64,000 bases of DNA from Stenopsyche tienmushanensis (lineage: Eukaryota > Arthropoda > Insecta > Trichoptera > Stenopsychidae), in the NCBI GenBank assembly GCA_008973525.1, contig WACJ01000095.1:248001-312000 (forward strand). Reading direction: 5' to 3'. The notes below the pieces were generated by a model that was not told where the DNA came from, did not search any database, and was given only the letters and a program-made list of their open reading frames with translations. This document shows positions 1 to 12,659 of this stretch, piece by piece. Position 1 is the stretch's first letter. Every line of letters starts with the position of its first letter. Both the position numbers and the translations under genes were made by a program.

Positions 1-51
1 CTGTCCCGATGCCGTAATAGTGATATCGTAATAGGAAACCATGCATATATA

Positions 52-366
52 AACAGTCCACTGCAGATCTATGGGCATCTTCAATATCCATTCACAGGAA
101 GGGTTACATCCATCATGTCTGTATCATATATTCGCCTCCACATTCGCTCAATATTAACCTCCGAGTTTCATTTAGAGCTCTCACCCAGCGGGTCTCCTAA
201 ATGAACGTATTGACAAACGCTTTCGCGACCATCTTGATAGGGGGTGTGGGAGGTTTGTAAAGACTGAGTAGTTTTCTTGGGGAGACAACCGAAAACTACT
301 CTAAACGGCTTTTTTGATTCTACTGGAAAGGACTTTCTGGAATGCAGAGTCCAGTCTCTCCTTTCT
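52..366 (-). mobile_element. 3' end of an RTE-like non-LTR retrotransposon, copy 1
   Basis: This stretch matches 31601-31935, 21853-21985 and, in reverse, 43238-43339. Shared landmarks are the primer-like TGCAGAACTATGGGCCTC block, the CGTCTGTATCATACATTCACC block and the CACCTAGCGGGTCTCCT block. In the other copies the family ends in a short CAT/ATG tract. With reverse-transcriptase fragments on the same strand nearby, that suggests an RTE-type 3' end. The window begins just beyond the tail. Class assignment is inference. Confidence 0.6.
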
Positions 367-1349
367 TCGCTAGAATTGAATTAAATTAGTTTTAAATAAC
401 AAACACATATTTATTCAATAAGGATTGTTTAAATTTAAACAAATAATATTAATTTTGTGCTATATTGCGGAAAGAATTCAGTATATCATAGTAGAAGGCA
501 GCGAATTCATCGTTCACCATATATAATTGATATAATGAATCTAAACTTACTTAACAGAGAATATAAGCAGAAATTTACTATAGTGTACATAGGAGCATTT
601 AAAAATAAAACTTAAGATAGATTTCGATAACCGATTATAATACATTCGTGAGCGATATTAATCAAAGCATAGATATATATTAGTATTGAATAAAAATCAT
701 ATTCTACATACCTAGTATTATAATACTATGTGACGAACGTTGCAAATGAATAAGATATTTAAATGTACTGTTGTAATTAATTCAAACATATTTCCGAGCA
801 TTTAGGTCTTACAGCCTTAAATGAAATAGTTTTCAATGGGTGAATCAATTCAATACTATTTTGTGGCTGAACCATACTGGGATAATCGTCACTGCCATTT
901 ATGCTAACTGGGACAATAGAACAATAAAATTATAAACAAAGATAAGTGCAATCAGACTCATTCCAATATATTAAGTTGATGCATAAATAACGTCGTATTT
1001 TTTAAGGAAACCAACGTTAATATTTTCAGAAAAACTTTATTGAATCAATTATTAGATAATTCCCATAATTGCAAATGATTGTTTCCCATCGTTCTGTCAA
1101 ATTTTGAATCCCATTGGAATAAAATCATTTGGGTTTCGATTCAATGAACGTGTCTAGTGCTGTTTTCAACTTTTTTTAGGAAGGCTAAATTAGGACAATA
1201 AAGTGGATGCTTTAAAACATCCAAATTACTATGGGCGGCTCCTTCAGCCCTATAAGAGAACCTTGGTCACCGACAACGCTTGCTGCAATTTTCGTCTGTT
1301 CTAAGTCTTCTCCCTACAATTGCCCGGGTCCAGACGTGCGACTTCTTTT
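367..1349. other. AT-rich gene-free stretch
   Basis: I see no open frame with family resemblance, no TIR and no repeat shared with the rest of the window. It separates an RTE-like 3' end from the RT fragment at 1350-1760, so it may be an insertion or decayed retrotransposon body. Confidence 0.5.
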
Positions 1350-1760
1350 TTGATCTGATCAGCCCAGCGTAGCTAATGTCTTCCGATGGGTCTACTGCCT
1401 CTATTAATGTGCATCCATGCCACATAGCATGCCCAATAGAGACGACGGGGATCTCATGACTTCGGAGTCAGAGGTCTCGTCCCGGAACCCCCGTAAACCA
1501 CTACCGGCCTTATTAATATTTTATAAATTTGTATCTTTGTTCTCGCCGATAGTGATGCACCGATTGCCGTGTTGAATCCTGGAAGTTATTTCATTCTTCA
1601 ACAAATTCTTCTTCATGAGGATGGATCCAAGGTATTTGAACTCTTGGACCCTTTCAATATTTTCATTGTTGACATTCACGGAGGTGTAACTTCCAGCATT
1701 TACCCTCGATATCGCCATATATTTCGTCTTTTAACGCTTTTAAAAGCCCCGCTTTTTCTT
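1350..1760 (-). pseudogene. Reverse-transcriptase fragment (RTE-like LINE)
   Basis: Read on the minus strand, 1718-1521 encodes a stretch containing SRVNAGSYTSV and IERVQEFKYLGSIL. The F-x-YLGS motif is typical of the C-terminal part of the RT domain in RTE and related non-LTR elements. The same stretch recurs at 52040-52640 and 57430-57600, and the following ETWT motif at 26760-26860, so this is a dispersed family. Stop codons and the lack of upstream RT catalytic motifs show a dead fragment. Confidence 0.7.
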
Positions 1761-3204
1761 CATCGGCTGTTGATAAATTTCTAGATCTGAATTTAGCAAA
1801 CTATCGATGTCTATTTTGAACATTGATAGCACCTCTGCTATACACATAACGTATGTTTTTGGTTGCCACTGTTGTATTATGATCGTTATTAAATTCAAAA
1901 AGTAAACAGTGTCAAATATGCACTTTTTTCTCATTTTAAAAATTTGCAAGGTCTTTGTATAACTCGAACGCTGATATTTTTTTTAAAAGAAACCCTCTTT
2001 TATACAATACAAAGGCAACATTAAACACAGATGTTAACACAGTTGGTTAAAAATAATATATCATAACTATGTAAAAATACGACATTTCTTACGCATCGAT
2101 CTAATAATTATGAAATACTTTCTATCGCCACAAAATATTAGTCATTGCACTTTGGATTCTGACCTACTATTATAAATAAACATAAATAATATTCATTGCA
2201 AAATCATTAAAAATAAATGTTTGTTAATATAACAAAGTTCAAATATTAAAATAATGGAAATCCAATTGCAAAATGTGACCATTATCAGCCGGATGGGAGT
2301 TCATTATACGGCAAATGCCTCTCTGATTCTGTAAACTACACTTGATTAGATCTTTTTTATTATATATTTTATTTCCGTCACGTCTCAATAAAACAACGCT
2401 TCAAAAGCTATTCCTATTTCATATTTATTAATATTCCCCCGTTGATCAACGAGGGTTAATTGTGCAGTCTACTGCAGAACTAGGACCTCTTTAAAATCCC
2501 TTTAGTTCGTTTATATCAAGCATTCAATATCGACGGCAACATGACTGACAGTGTGTTCCGCTGGATTTAAAACAGTCAATTGAGTGCTCTAAAGCTATAC
2601 CGTGTAGTTCGGCCAATGCGAAAAAGGATTTAGTTGTATGAATTTAATAATAACCAACACTAGATACAGATTATTAACAAAACACGGATCTAATTTAATG
2701 TTCATAAAACTACGTGGTCCACATATTGAAAACTGGAAACCCAAGACTTATGTACAAAAGTGGCTTAGAAATCATCGGTCATATAAACCCGCGTATGCAG
2801 AGTTTTAGAATTAGCCGACGATGATGTATTTCAAAATTTATCTCCGGTGTAAACTTAAAATTTATTTTAACGTAAATATAATTTACCATTGGCACGCCAT
2901 ATATTTACAAATCATCATATTTTTATCAAAGAGGTTGGGCGAATCAATATGCTATATATACATATTGTTTTCTATGAAAATCCTTGAAGTTATGGCGTAA
3001 TTTATTTTTTGGAGCATGGAAATTTGCTTTGCTTGCAAAAAAGTTCTTGAGTGCAAAATGATAATATTATATCTCTTCTATGATAATACTTTCGCTCAAG
3101 TGACTCTTGTGATGTTTATATTTGGTATTTATTTTCACAGTCATAAAGACAATCTTTATTTGCGTAGTAGTAACGTATCTATATTGAAATACTGTAATCT
3201 AGCT
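1761..3204. other. AT-rich intergenic stretch
   Basis: No gene recognised. A 30-bp scrap at 2461-2492 repeats the TGCAGAAC...GGGCCTC block of the RTE-like 3' end, so a truncated copy probably lies here. Short open frames in this region have no family resemblance. Confidence 0.45.
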
Positions 3205-3790
3205 TAAAAACGATGGTTTGTGGGGAATTTTACTGCACCACTTTATTCGAAAGAAATCTGCTGTTGAAGCGCAACGAATTCTTGTGGATAACTATGGTGA
3301 TCATGCTCTGGCGGAAAGAACATGCAGAGATTCTGATGAGATCGCAGTGGAAGCCAAGCAGTAGAATCGACGCCAAAGTGGAATATCCATGGTTTCAAGC
3401 TCATGCTCTGTATTTGGTGGGATCAGTTGGACGTAGGGTATTATGAGCTGCTCTGACCCAATCAAACCACCACAAGAGATCTCTACTGAAAGCAATAAAT
3501 GCATTTGAGCTGAGCATTCAAGAAAAATGCCTAAAGACACGACTTTGCAGCATGGAAACAATAGATCGCATGTCGCATCAGTAGTCAAAATCTACCTGAA
3601 AACGATGCAATGAGAAGATCCTGTTGTCTCTTTAGCGAGATATTCATGGTATAATTTATTTTGAACTGCTGAAATCCAGAGAAATATTCATGGCTGAAAA
3701 ATACTGCTGTCAACTGGACAGAAAACCAAATTAATCGAAATAAAGAGGTCTGCTTTGATTAACCGTTACAAGGTATACCTCTTGGATGGA
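3205..3790 (+). pseudogene. mariner transposase remnant
   Basis: Broken frames give KSAVEAQRILVDNYGDHALAERTCR, the N-terminal helix-turn-helix block of mariner transposases, followed by a WWDQ...YYELL block from the catalytic core. Several frameshifts and stops interrupt it and the third catalytic aspartate is not found. It is a decayed mariner-family copy. No TIRs were identified. Confidence 0.7.
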
Positions 3791-4011
3791 GACGGTTTAG
3801 CACCACCTATAATCACCGGACTTAGCATCATCCGATTACGATTTATTTCGTTCCTTATAGAATTTTTTAGATGGAAAAAAAAAAATTTAATGATGGTATC
3901 AAAAACGGTTCTTTGGACTATTTTAAATTGAAACCACCTAATTTTTAAAAAAAAATAATAAAAAACTTGTGTATATTTAATGCAAAACTAAGAAATCATG
4001 TAGTCGCTTAA

Positions 4012-4445
4012 CCCATTTCTGTACAAAACCGTCAAATCCCGTCATCACTGGAGCACATCTGTAACTGCATCGGCAGATAAAACTTGCTCGGCTACAACTC
4101 TCGCGCCGGATTAGTCTATTGTATACCGCCTTAAAAAAAACAAACTATATAAGAACATGTCTCAGATTCTCAAACTTTTCCGAGTAAGATAAATTAATTT
4201 TGGTGAATAATTCGATTTTTGCAATGCATCACCCCACATATGCAATAAAAATAGAATACGATCCTCGGCAAAAATATTTTTTTTACGAACACGTGCTTTC
4301 GATTCCCATTACTCAATTAATATAATAACACTAGACAGAATGACCAACCCTCTCATTGTGTGTTCTAGCAATGGATTAAGTGTTCATGAATGGCGTCGTC
4401 AATCGGATTTACGAAACAATCAGAGTCAGATTGCACGTCAAAGTG
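4012..4445. mobile_element. piggyBac-like MITE (TTAA-flanked)
   Basis: The element lies between TTAA at 4008-4011 and TTAA at 4446-4449. Its two ends match the two ends of the larger element at 5245-7245, including AAAACTTGCTCGGCTA, GGATTAGTCTATTGTATACC, TCCTCGGCAAAAAT and the terminal GCGTCAAAG(C/T)GTTAA. It carries no coding capacity and looks like the internally deleted sibling of the 5245-7245 element. Confidence 0.65.
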
Positions 4446-4659
4446 TTAACATCTTACGTACGGGTAAACTTCGCGCGCATTTCCCATAGTTTTTTAATAA
4501 ACAATTAATAGCAAAAAATGTGAAAAAAACATGGCTTAACTCATAAAAATATGTTTTTCTTGTGTAAACATCAGCTGACTTAGAATATACATATATCGTA
4601 CAAACATCCTGTACGTAATATGTTATTAGATTGTCCCGTTAGGAATCAGTTATGTCTCA

Positions 4660-5240
4660 ACCATTTCTTTGACAACGCGTATTGTATACTTTTGGTCGAC
4701 TAACATCTGGAGAACGTTATTTACTACAAAAAATATTTTTTTCAAATTGCATTTGAAGATGGTTGATTTTATGCCGAACAAACAATTTATGCAAAATTAA
4801 ACACTATGAATATCTTCAAAAAATAATGCAACAACTGCAACTAAAAATATTTTTGATACACTCAAAGAATTTCTAACTGTTTGTCAATGCCAGAGATGGT
4901 TTATACAATTTAAACGTGAAAATTTTAATTTAGAAATAAGGTCCAAAGTGAGAGAAGATTAAATGGATGACGATACCCTGCACGAAATTGAATCTGAAAT
5001 CTGAAATTGCTTAGATACTTCCGGAAAAGTATCCAAATACACTTGAAAAAATATGACAGACCATTAAACGGGGGGTGTGAGAAGAATTAAGAGAAGAAAC
5101 AACAGTTTTTACGCTATCTTGTGACTGAAGATGAAAAGTGGGTATTGTATTTAATTAAAAAACGCAAAAGACAATGGCTTTCAAAGGGGCAGGTAAAGAA
5201 ACCAACCCTTCGACCAGGTCTAACAATGAAAATAGCTCAT
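4660..5240 (+). pseudogene. mariner transposase remnant, 5' part (split by insertion)
   Basis: Frames here read as a mariner N-terminal half, ending with LVTEDEKWVLYLIKKRKRQW near 5119-5178. The T-x-DEKW block carries the first catalytic aspartate of mariner transposases. The sequence stops at the TTAA at 5241 and the following mariner block resumes at 7250. The copy was therefore cut in two by the piggyBac-like insertion. Stops and frameshifts abound. Confidence 0.65.
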
Positions 5241-5764
5241 TTAACCGTTTGCCGTACGATCCCGACGCATCCCGTCTTCGCCGGAGCACATCTGTGACGG
5301 CATCTGCACATAAAACTTGCTCGGCTAAACCTCTCGCGCCGGATTAGTCTATTGTATACCGCCTTCGAAGGACAAAAAAAAGGGACAAAAAAAACAAACC
5401 ATTTATATTGCACAAAGAATCTCAAACTTTTCTGAGTAAGATAAATTAATTTTGGTAAATAATTCGATTTTTACGATGCACCAACATAGAGTACATACCT
5501 ATCGTAAACATCGCCCACTAGTAAAAGTGTTTAATTACTGTTTAATTATGTGCACATCTTTCAATCTTATTAATAATATTATCAAATATCGAATAACATA
5601 ATAAGGTCTCTGTTTCAATTATTCCAGTAAGCGTCGATTTTTTTCATTTGTAATTCAATACTTTATGCTTTTAAAATTATACTGAATTTATTTATATTCT
5701 TTACAACTGTGAAAGAAAATATCAATATCAAATTACATATTCATGGATTTATTATCATTTCTTA

Positions 5765-6130
5765 ACCATGTTGTCCAATGGACCCGAACGTATTTCGCTA
5801 GAACAAAAAGCACAAATTTTGGAACCTATAAAATGCAGAGAAATAACGCGGAGAAATTAATAAAATATTTGAAGAATTTAATATGAGTAGATCTATAATT
5901 TCTAGGATTCAAAAAAGGGAATATAAAATACGAAAAAGAATTTACATTGAATCATCAGTCAGTATAAATCAAATTGCTCGTGTAAAAAATAATTTATTAG
6001 TTAGAACGGAAAACTGTTTAATAATATGGATTGAAGATTGTCAAAAAATGTACCCCTGGATAGACATCTGATTAAAAGAAAAGCAATCAAATTATTTGAG
6101 TATTTAAAAGAAAAAGAACGTGACTCTAAG
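5765..6130 (+). pseudogene. pogo/Tigger-type DNA-binding fragment
   Basis: The 5' part reads PERISLEQKAQIL, the Psq/pogo helix-turn-helix start. Positions 5883-6071 then give a second helix block with ENCLIIWIEDCQK, and in a shifted frame RHLIKRKAIKLFEYLKEKER, the CENP-B-type domain of Tigger transposases. Stops and at least one 1-bp frameshift near 6045 show it is dead. It abuts the piggyBac fragment at about 6135 without its own catalytic core, so it is a captured or nested scrap. Confidence 0.55.
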
Positions 6131-6156
6131 AAAACATCTAGGTAACACTAAGAAAA

Positions 6157-6780
6157 ATGTTTTCACGAGATCTATTGTATTACCATCCAATACTTTCTTA
6201 TGTAATGTCAGGTAGAAGATTCGAAAAAATATTGAAATGTTTGAATTTTACTATAAACAATAATGACAGGATGTCAAAAATAAGTCCACTTGTTGACATC
6301 GTTGTTTCGAATTTTCAAGATATATATTCTCCATCGGAAGAAATTTCTGAAGATGAATCTCTTCTTCTTCATCGAGGGCGACTGTGGTTACGGCAATACA
6401 TGAAAGGGAAGAAAGCTAAGAATGGCATCAAGTTTTATAAATTGTGTTTCCCAAATGGATACATTCATAATCTAGAAATCTATAGAGGAAGGTTATTTGA
6501 TAACGAACCTAGGCGAACCAAAATTGATGCTAGTGTACTAAAATTGATGAATCCATTCCTCCACAAAGGTCATCATGTTTTTATGGACAATTTTTATAAT
6601 AACATTTCATTATCTACTAAATTATTAGAAAAAAGGACGCATACAACAGGGACATTACGTGCAAATAGAAGGGGAAATTCAGAAGACATAACAAAGAAGA
6701 GAGTTAAAAAAGGAGAACACATATGGTTAAGAAAAAATAATATATGTATTTCTAAATGGCACGATACTAGAGATTATTAA
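6157..6780 (+). pseudogene. piggyBac-like transposase fragment
   Basis: The 207-residue open frame belongs to the DDE_Tnp_1_7 (piggyBac/PGBD) family. It shows the PILSYVMSGRRFEKILKCL block, a DESLLLHRGR block, the GxKFYKLC block and HHVFMDNFYNNISLSTKLL, which holds the second catalytic aspartate. The first catalytic aspartate, normally just before the GYVxxxxIYxG block, is absent: the sequence reads CFPNGYIHNLEIYRG. The frame ends at a KWHDTRD block, before the third aspartate and the cysteine-rich C-terminal domain. It cannot be an active enzyme. The family's usual length is about 550-600 residues. Confidence 0.75.
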
Positions 6781-7249
6781 GTATTACAACCAAACATCAT
6801 CCCCGAGTAATTAAACTAAAAAAATATCATAATGAATAATTTTTCTTGTTATTTTTTGTGAATTTTTCTTTTGTAATTTTTTGTAAGCTTATAAAATTAT
6901 TTTTCAATCTTATGACCTGTATTATTATTTTTTTGTAACTTTGTAAACCCTTTTTTTAGTAATTTTGCAAATGTGTACTTTTTGTGTAATTATCGCAAAT
7001 TTGTAAGCCACGGAATTACCCCACATAAACAAATTGAATATAATACAATAAAATAGAATACAATCCTCGGCAAAAATAAAAATGTTGAGAACAATTGCTT
7101 TCGACTCCCATTGCTCTAATACAAAATACGAGAGAATAACCGACCGCTCAATGGGTGTTCTAGCGATGGTTTTGTGATTCTTTGAATATGGTTGCAATCG
7201 GATTTACGAGACGAGACAATCAGAATCTGACTGTGCGTCAAAGCGTTAA

Positions 7250-7735
7250 ATGTATAGTGGGACTCCAAAGGGATAATCTACAATGAAGTCCTTCCATACG
7301 GTCAAACCATAACGAGGGAGATTTATTGTTCACAATTAGAAAGTTTAAAAGTGGCGTTGAGTGCGAAGAGGCCAGATGTAGTTAACCGTTGCCAATTTTT
7401 TTAGCAACACGATAATGTGCGACTCTATAAATCAAAGATGACCGAAAGCAAAAAAAAGGAACTCGATTGGCAAACGATTCCACATCCACCCAATTCTCTT
7501 GACCTTGCTCTTTCCGATGATCATTTATTTGATGCGGCATCATTTATCGGGGGAAAAAATCATAAATACAGAAGAGTTGAAATGGGGAATTGAAAAATAT
7601 TTTATATCAAAACTCGTTAAATTTTATTATTCCGGAATTAAAAATAGTATTAAATAGACGGGAAAAGGTTGTATTTACTGAAGGAGAATACACTGTATCG
7701 ATGAAATTTAAAAAACGACATTCCTAAGAAGACAA
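7250..7735 (+). pseudogene. mariner transposase remnant, 3' part
   Basis: Frames read SGTPKGIIYNEVLPYGQTITREIYCSQLESLK, then a QHDNVR block (second catalytic aspartate) and PHPPNSLDLALSDDHLF (third catalytic region), the C-terminal half of a mariner transposase. It continues the remnant at 4660-5240 after the piggyBac-like insertion. In-frame stops are present. Confidence 0.7.
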
Positions 7736-8119
7736 TCTATTATTTACCGCAATTAAATTTCCCGCAGCAATTTTAATTGGGCGATATGTTAAAAGATTAA
7801 AACGTTTTTGTTTAAAACATCCACATATCGCGATTGAACTTTGGCCTTTATATCCTTAAATGGCATATATATCAGCTTGCCATGCGTTTACGAAGACTAA
7901 GCGTATTTAAAATGTTGTAAAACTATAGATAGAAGACAGTAAATCGTTGGATACGTAACCCGCAAAGCATTCTAATGTGGATAAATTATTTTTTTATAAA
8001 AATTAACAGCGGCGCAACGAATATATAAATTGATTTTTATATGTATTTTACTAGAAAAACATATTTTGAACCGGAAGACATGTTGACGTATTGATGAGTA
8101 TTTTCACGTATTCAAATGA

Positions 8120-8420
8120 TACAGAAATAGCATCCTCGTACACTTCCGGGCTCAACGTGGGCGAAGGCAGAGACGGAGAGTGTCTCGCGTCTCATACACT
8201 CGTACATCGTACGATTGATCGATCGAGAATGATGACCCAAAGTTATCGATTTCGAGTTCAACAAATGCATTATTTTGTTACTAAAAGTGAGCACGCACAT
8301 GTGTATTGTTTATGTTTACGCGAAGAAATGAATGAATATTGTGTATCGTGTGCTATCAACAGCGTTCATTTATTTATATACAAGCTACGTACACGCTGCG
8401 GAATAACGCTAAATTGACTT
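8120..8420 (+). repeat. Dispersed repeat family R8, copy 1
   Basis: The stretch from TATTGTTTATGTTTACGCGAAGAAATGA to TACACGCTGCGGA recurs at 63660-63760 on the same strand and, inverted, at 10615-10740. Upstream AGACGGAGA and CGATCGATC-like parts also match the 10.7-10.9 kb copy. It has no coding resemblance. It is probably a short nonautonomous transposon, but I could not find its termini. Confidence 0.5.
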
Positions 8421-10600
8421 TTAACCGTAGTTTTACGTTTATCAATAAACTGATTAGTTTAACGTGTTCGCAGACACGTCTACACTATGCGTCATTTTCA
8501 GTATGAAATTTAACTGCATCTTACAGACATATTTGCGAATGCGTTAATGTTCATTCAAATAGTATTTATAGTAGCGGTGTATCGTACGGACGCACGTAAG
8601 TATTATACATACAGGGGTAACCAAACTGACAAAAACAACGATTTCATTTTGAAAATGTTTTTCTATTCATTCCACTGACCCTCAAACGCAACCGTGACTA
8701 AATTTATTATAAAAAACGAATTGATATTTCCAGTTTAATGCAACAAATTATCAAGTAATCATTTGTAGTCCTTGGAATTATAATTTGTACTAATAAAATC
8801 ACATTTCTTTGAATTGATCAATTCTTATATTTTAGACAAAATGTTTAGAATTGATATAGTTGTAAAATAAATCGGTTTTTATTGCCTTTTTACAAACGCG
8901 ATGATGACAAGAAAGGTTCTATGCAAGATGCCAAAAGGTTAAGTGAACATTTAACAATCAAAAAATAAACAAATTGTGAGCACATGGCTGTCACGTGTTT
9001 TTGAAGCCCTACAAAGTGCACCTTAAAACTCAAAGGGTGATGTCTTGGGAGCAAAACCGCCCTCAATCAGGACCTTAAAGTAGTGATACCCCGGCCATTT
9101 CCTGGACGGAACCCTATTGACGGGCGTAGAAATGAAAATTTTAGTCTCAGAAACTCCAAATAAGATCCCTTTTCTTCATACTTACCCAAAAATATATATA
9201 TAACATCACCACGCGCCGGAGATTACGCCCGACGACAAAATATTTTTATTTTCGAAATGATAGTCTTAAGACACTTCTGATTCCAGCCATAAATATTCCC
9301 AGCCCTAAAACTGACGTTCTCGATGGTCTCTAATTTTTTTTTCTCGCACAAAACATTTACAATGGGAGTGAATTAATTTTATTTATACCTAAACAAAATC
9401 CAAATTTGCGATAACATCAATAAAATTTAATTCTGGAACAAAAATTAATATAATTTATAAAAAAAAAAAAATTAGAATTTGTTCGAGTAAATGAGTATTA
9501 TGATTCATTATTCTTATTTGAATTTTTGATAATCCTCTAATATTTAAATTATTTTAAAACACTGCAAATACTAACATTATTTAGAATCAAATATAATGTA
9601 TCTTATATTTTAAATAAATTAAATTAAATTAAACTATATAAATATTAAGACATAATAAATATCATTAACATGTTTTTTCTTGAATCTTATCATTTTTGAG
9701 CATACATATTCTATAATTAAATAAAAAAACATGTTACGATTTATGCATTTACATAGTGTCAGTTTATTTATATTTATTTTATTGTCTAAGATTTGTTTAC
9801 GTGGAAAATGTAAATAAAAACCATAGACAATGCATCTTAAATAAACGACAAATAAATTTAAAAAACACAAATATTATTCGCTATTTTGACATATGCATAT
9901 TTTTTTAATGAATAATAAAAGGGAAACATGTAAAAGAACAATTTTGATATACATATTATAAAATTTAAATATTTGTATAGTAAAATATATTATTTGCATT
10001 ATTACTCGATCCTTTTGTATTAATAATATTTTATTTTTATATTTGATTGCAACATTTCATATATGATGTATATGAGCTTATTAAAAAATAATTTTAATCA
10101 AAATATCATTGATAAAATTAACACATGGACGTTTTTGATCTGCTTTGGAGGAATCATTCATACGCTATTTCCGGTTTCCGTTTGAAATGTGCTTTGCACG
10201 CGTTTATGTTTTTTTTTCGTGCGTGAATCACAGGAAATTTAAATTTTACTTATCTCGAAGAATAATTTAATATGGATGTAGGAAAATTACAAAGTTTGTG
10301 TTATAATTAGCAACACGGAAAAACCTGACCCAAAATCTGATAAAGATTATCTTGGCTTGAGATTATGACTTCCGGTCAGCTTAAAACATTTGAAAATATG
10401 GCAAAATCCAAAAAAATCTGACATTATTTACATTTTTAGAATTAATTGTTGGCAATGCCTGATGAAAAAGTTCATTGAATCACGACCCAAATAAATTGAC
10501 TCTAATAAGTATTTCATTTGTGGAATTGAACTATTGACATGTTACGTTTTTTTATGCACTGATGCAATTCCGCATATTGTTGTTTATTTTTACATATTAA
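8421..10600. other. AT-rich intergenic stretch
   Basis: I see no recognisable gene. Positions 9000-9330 are less AT-rich but have no coding resemblance. Positions 9340-10130 are extremely AT-rich with long A and T tracts. Confidence 0.45.
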
Positions 10601-10609
10601 TATGATTAT

Positions 10610-10930
10610 TGAATCTTATGCTTAACACTCTCGTCGCCGCGTGTACAGAGTAACGTCCATAAAAAATAAATAAATACGGTCGATAGCACATAATATTCGG
10701 TCATTTCTTCAAGTAAACATAAACAGTTTACTTGAAATTGATTCATAATATCATTCACAATCATTATTAGTCGATGAATTTGGGTTAACGATCTATACAA
10801 TCTTGCGATGTATGCAGGAAGATCTCCGTCTCTGTCTCCCATGCAGAGTTACCGAATTGCGTTACCGAACGTTTTATCCGTCTTTGTCTCTCTCCTAGCT
10901 TAACGCACAAGAATGCTCTTTCTGAATCAC
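10610..10930 (-). repeat. Dispersed repeat family R8, copy 2 (inverted)
   Basis: The reverse complement matches 8120-8420: TTTATGTTTACTTGAAGAAATGA, then GTGCTATCGACCGTATTTATTTA, then the GTACACGCGGCGA end. Identity is moderate, with small indels. Confidence 0.5.
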
Positions 10931-11054
10931 TGGAATGTGCTCGCAAATACGCGATCACCCTACCACACAGGTTAACGTTTAATCGTTTTTCTTAAAAAAT
11001 AATGGATATTAAAACTATGAAATAAAAATTTGTATTGTAAATATGATATTATAA

Positions 11055-11150
11055 TCGAAATTAAGTAGAAATTTGATGATTTGGATTATCCGTGTTTTCT
11101 AGTTATCCAATTTGTCTCCCTGGATAATCGAGAGTCTACTGTACTCCTCG
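11055..11150 (-). repeat. Tigger-type terminal remnant
   Basis: The minus strand reads CAGTAGACTCTCGATTATCC followed by a second ATAATCCAAATC block. This resembles the start of the Tigger remnant at 29873 (CAGTGTACTCTCGATTATCC). Only the terminal ~90 bp are visible. Positions 11150-12650 hold no recognised gene. Confidence 0.45.
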
Positions 11151-12659
11151 GATCCCTCATGCGTGTTTTATTTTTAATTTTCTAATTAGCCAAGCTGGAT
11201 TAAAAAAACATGGAATATTTTTAAGTATGTTACGTAACAGTCTGAGGATGCAAACGTTTCCTTAAGCAACTCGATTTGATACGCTCACTTTATGGTTCAC
11301 ACGCTCATTTAAAAAAAATCTTAGATCATGACTATTGTTGAAAACTCGGATGATGGATGCTGCTTGGTATTTGGCTCAAACAAAATGTCAAAATCGAAAT
11401 CTGCGGTTCAATGATTTTAATAGCGTTTCGATTGTCCATGACGTCGATGTTGGACATAAATTAATCACTGAAATTGAGATTGTTCATTTAGAATTACACA
11501 ATTTAATTGTATGATATGCGGTCCAGATGGAAAGATGATGAACTGTGCGGAACAATGAAATCAGTCCATCGCCACGTGATATTCCTGGAAAGATCCCCAA
11601 AAAATGTTTGACTTTTTCGTCAATGCGTTCCAAGCAACACTTTTGATTTTATTACAACAACAATTCACTCAATCTACTATAGTTGATGTTTTTTAAATAA
11701 AAGGCAGACGAATGTAGGTAATGATATCATGTGGTTTAAAGCCAATTGAGACGTCGTGTAATCAATACTTGAGAACAAGCCGGAAGAAGATAATAGGGCA
11801 GACGATCCTTTTTCAATATCTATATCTTAGAAAGCGCACGAAGTATTGATATTTCCAATCGGTCGTTTCGATCCAGGTTTATCTTAGGTTTCTGGATCTT
11901 AAGCGTTCTATAAATCACTGGATTTGAAACTCAAATCATTAAAAATAAATGGATATCTATATTTGATATGGCATTTTAAGGGACATTTCTACTTTGTTGG
12001 TTTAAAAAAAGTATTTTTGTTTTCTTCGTGTATCAGAAAGAACCAATGTTTAAGAATACGTTCAGTAAATTTCAAGTCGATATAAATGAAATTTGCAAAG
12101 TTATAAGCCGAAGAGGAGAAGCCGCACTTAGTGAAGCTGAGGAGAGGAGAGGCGTTTTTCTCGAAACTACCTTTTTCAAGCTCATGGAAGTGCTTCCACA
12201 CTTCCTAGATGAGCATTCTTTATGAAATTTGGCAGGCACATGTATAATAAACGTCTTCAAAGTATAGACTACAATTATCTAAAAATATTTAAAAATGTTT
12301 ATTTAATGAACAAAAAACTACAAAAAAAATTGGTAAAAACACAATTTTTTCTTCAATTGCTCACTATTTTTTTATTTTTTAATATTTTTTCTTAATCATA
12401 GTTTATACTATAAACGATATTATACAAAATAAATACATGTTTAATTTTTTTGCTGCAAATCACCTGTCAAGGACTTAGGACTTCCATGGTGAAGAATGTC
12501 ATCGCCCGACCATCGACATACGGGGCTCCCACTACTATACTTTGTCAAACCAAAAAAAAAAAAATTTTTATATTCAATAAAGATCGCCTAGTCAACATAC
12601 TAAATATCAACATTCTATATTTAATACTTTTCGCATAAAAAAAATGATCTCTTTTAGGC

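Larger units (their letters stand above)
5245..7245 (+). mobile_element. piggyBac-like element inserted in a mariner
   Basis: The element is bounded by TTAA at 5241-5244 and TTAA at 7246-7249, the piggyBac target duplication. Its ends (CCGTTTGCCG... and ...TGCGTCAAAGCG) resemble piggyBac-type CCYTTTGCC termini and match those of the MITE at 4012-4445. Inside are a Tigger-like fragment (5765-6130) and a piggyBac transposase fragment (6157-6780). The mariner remnant on either side reads across the insertion, giving the order of events: mariner first, then this element. Confidence 0.65.
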
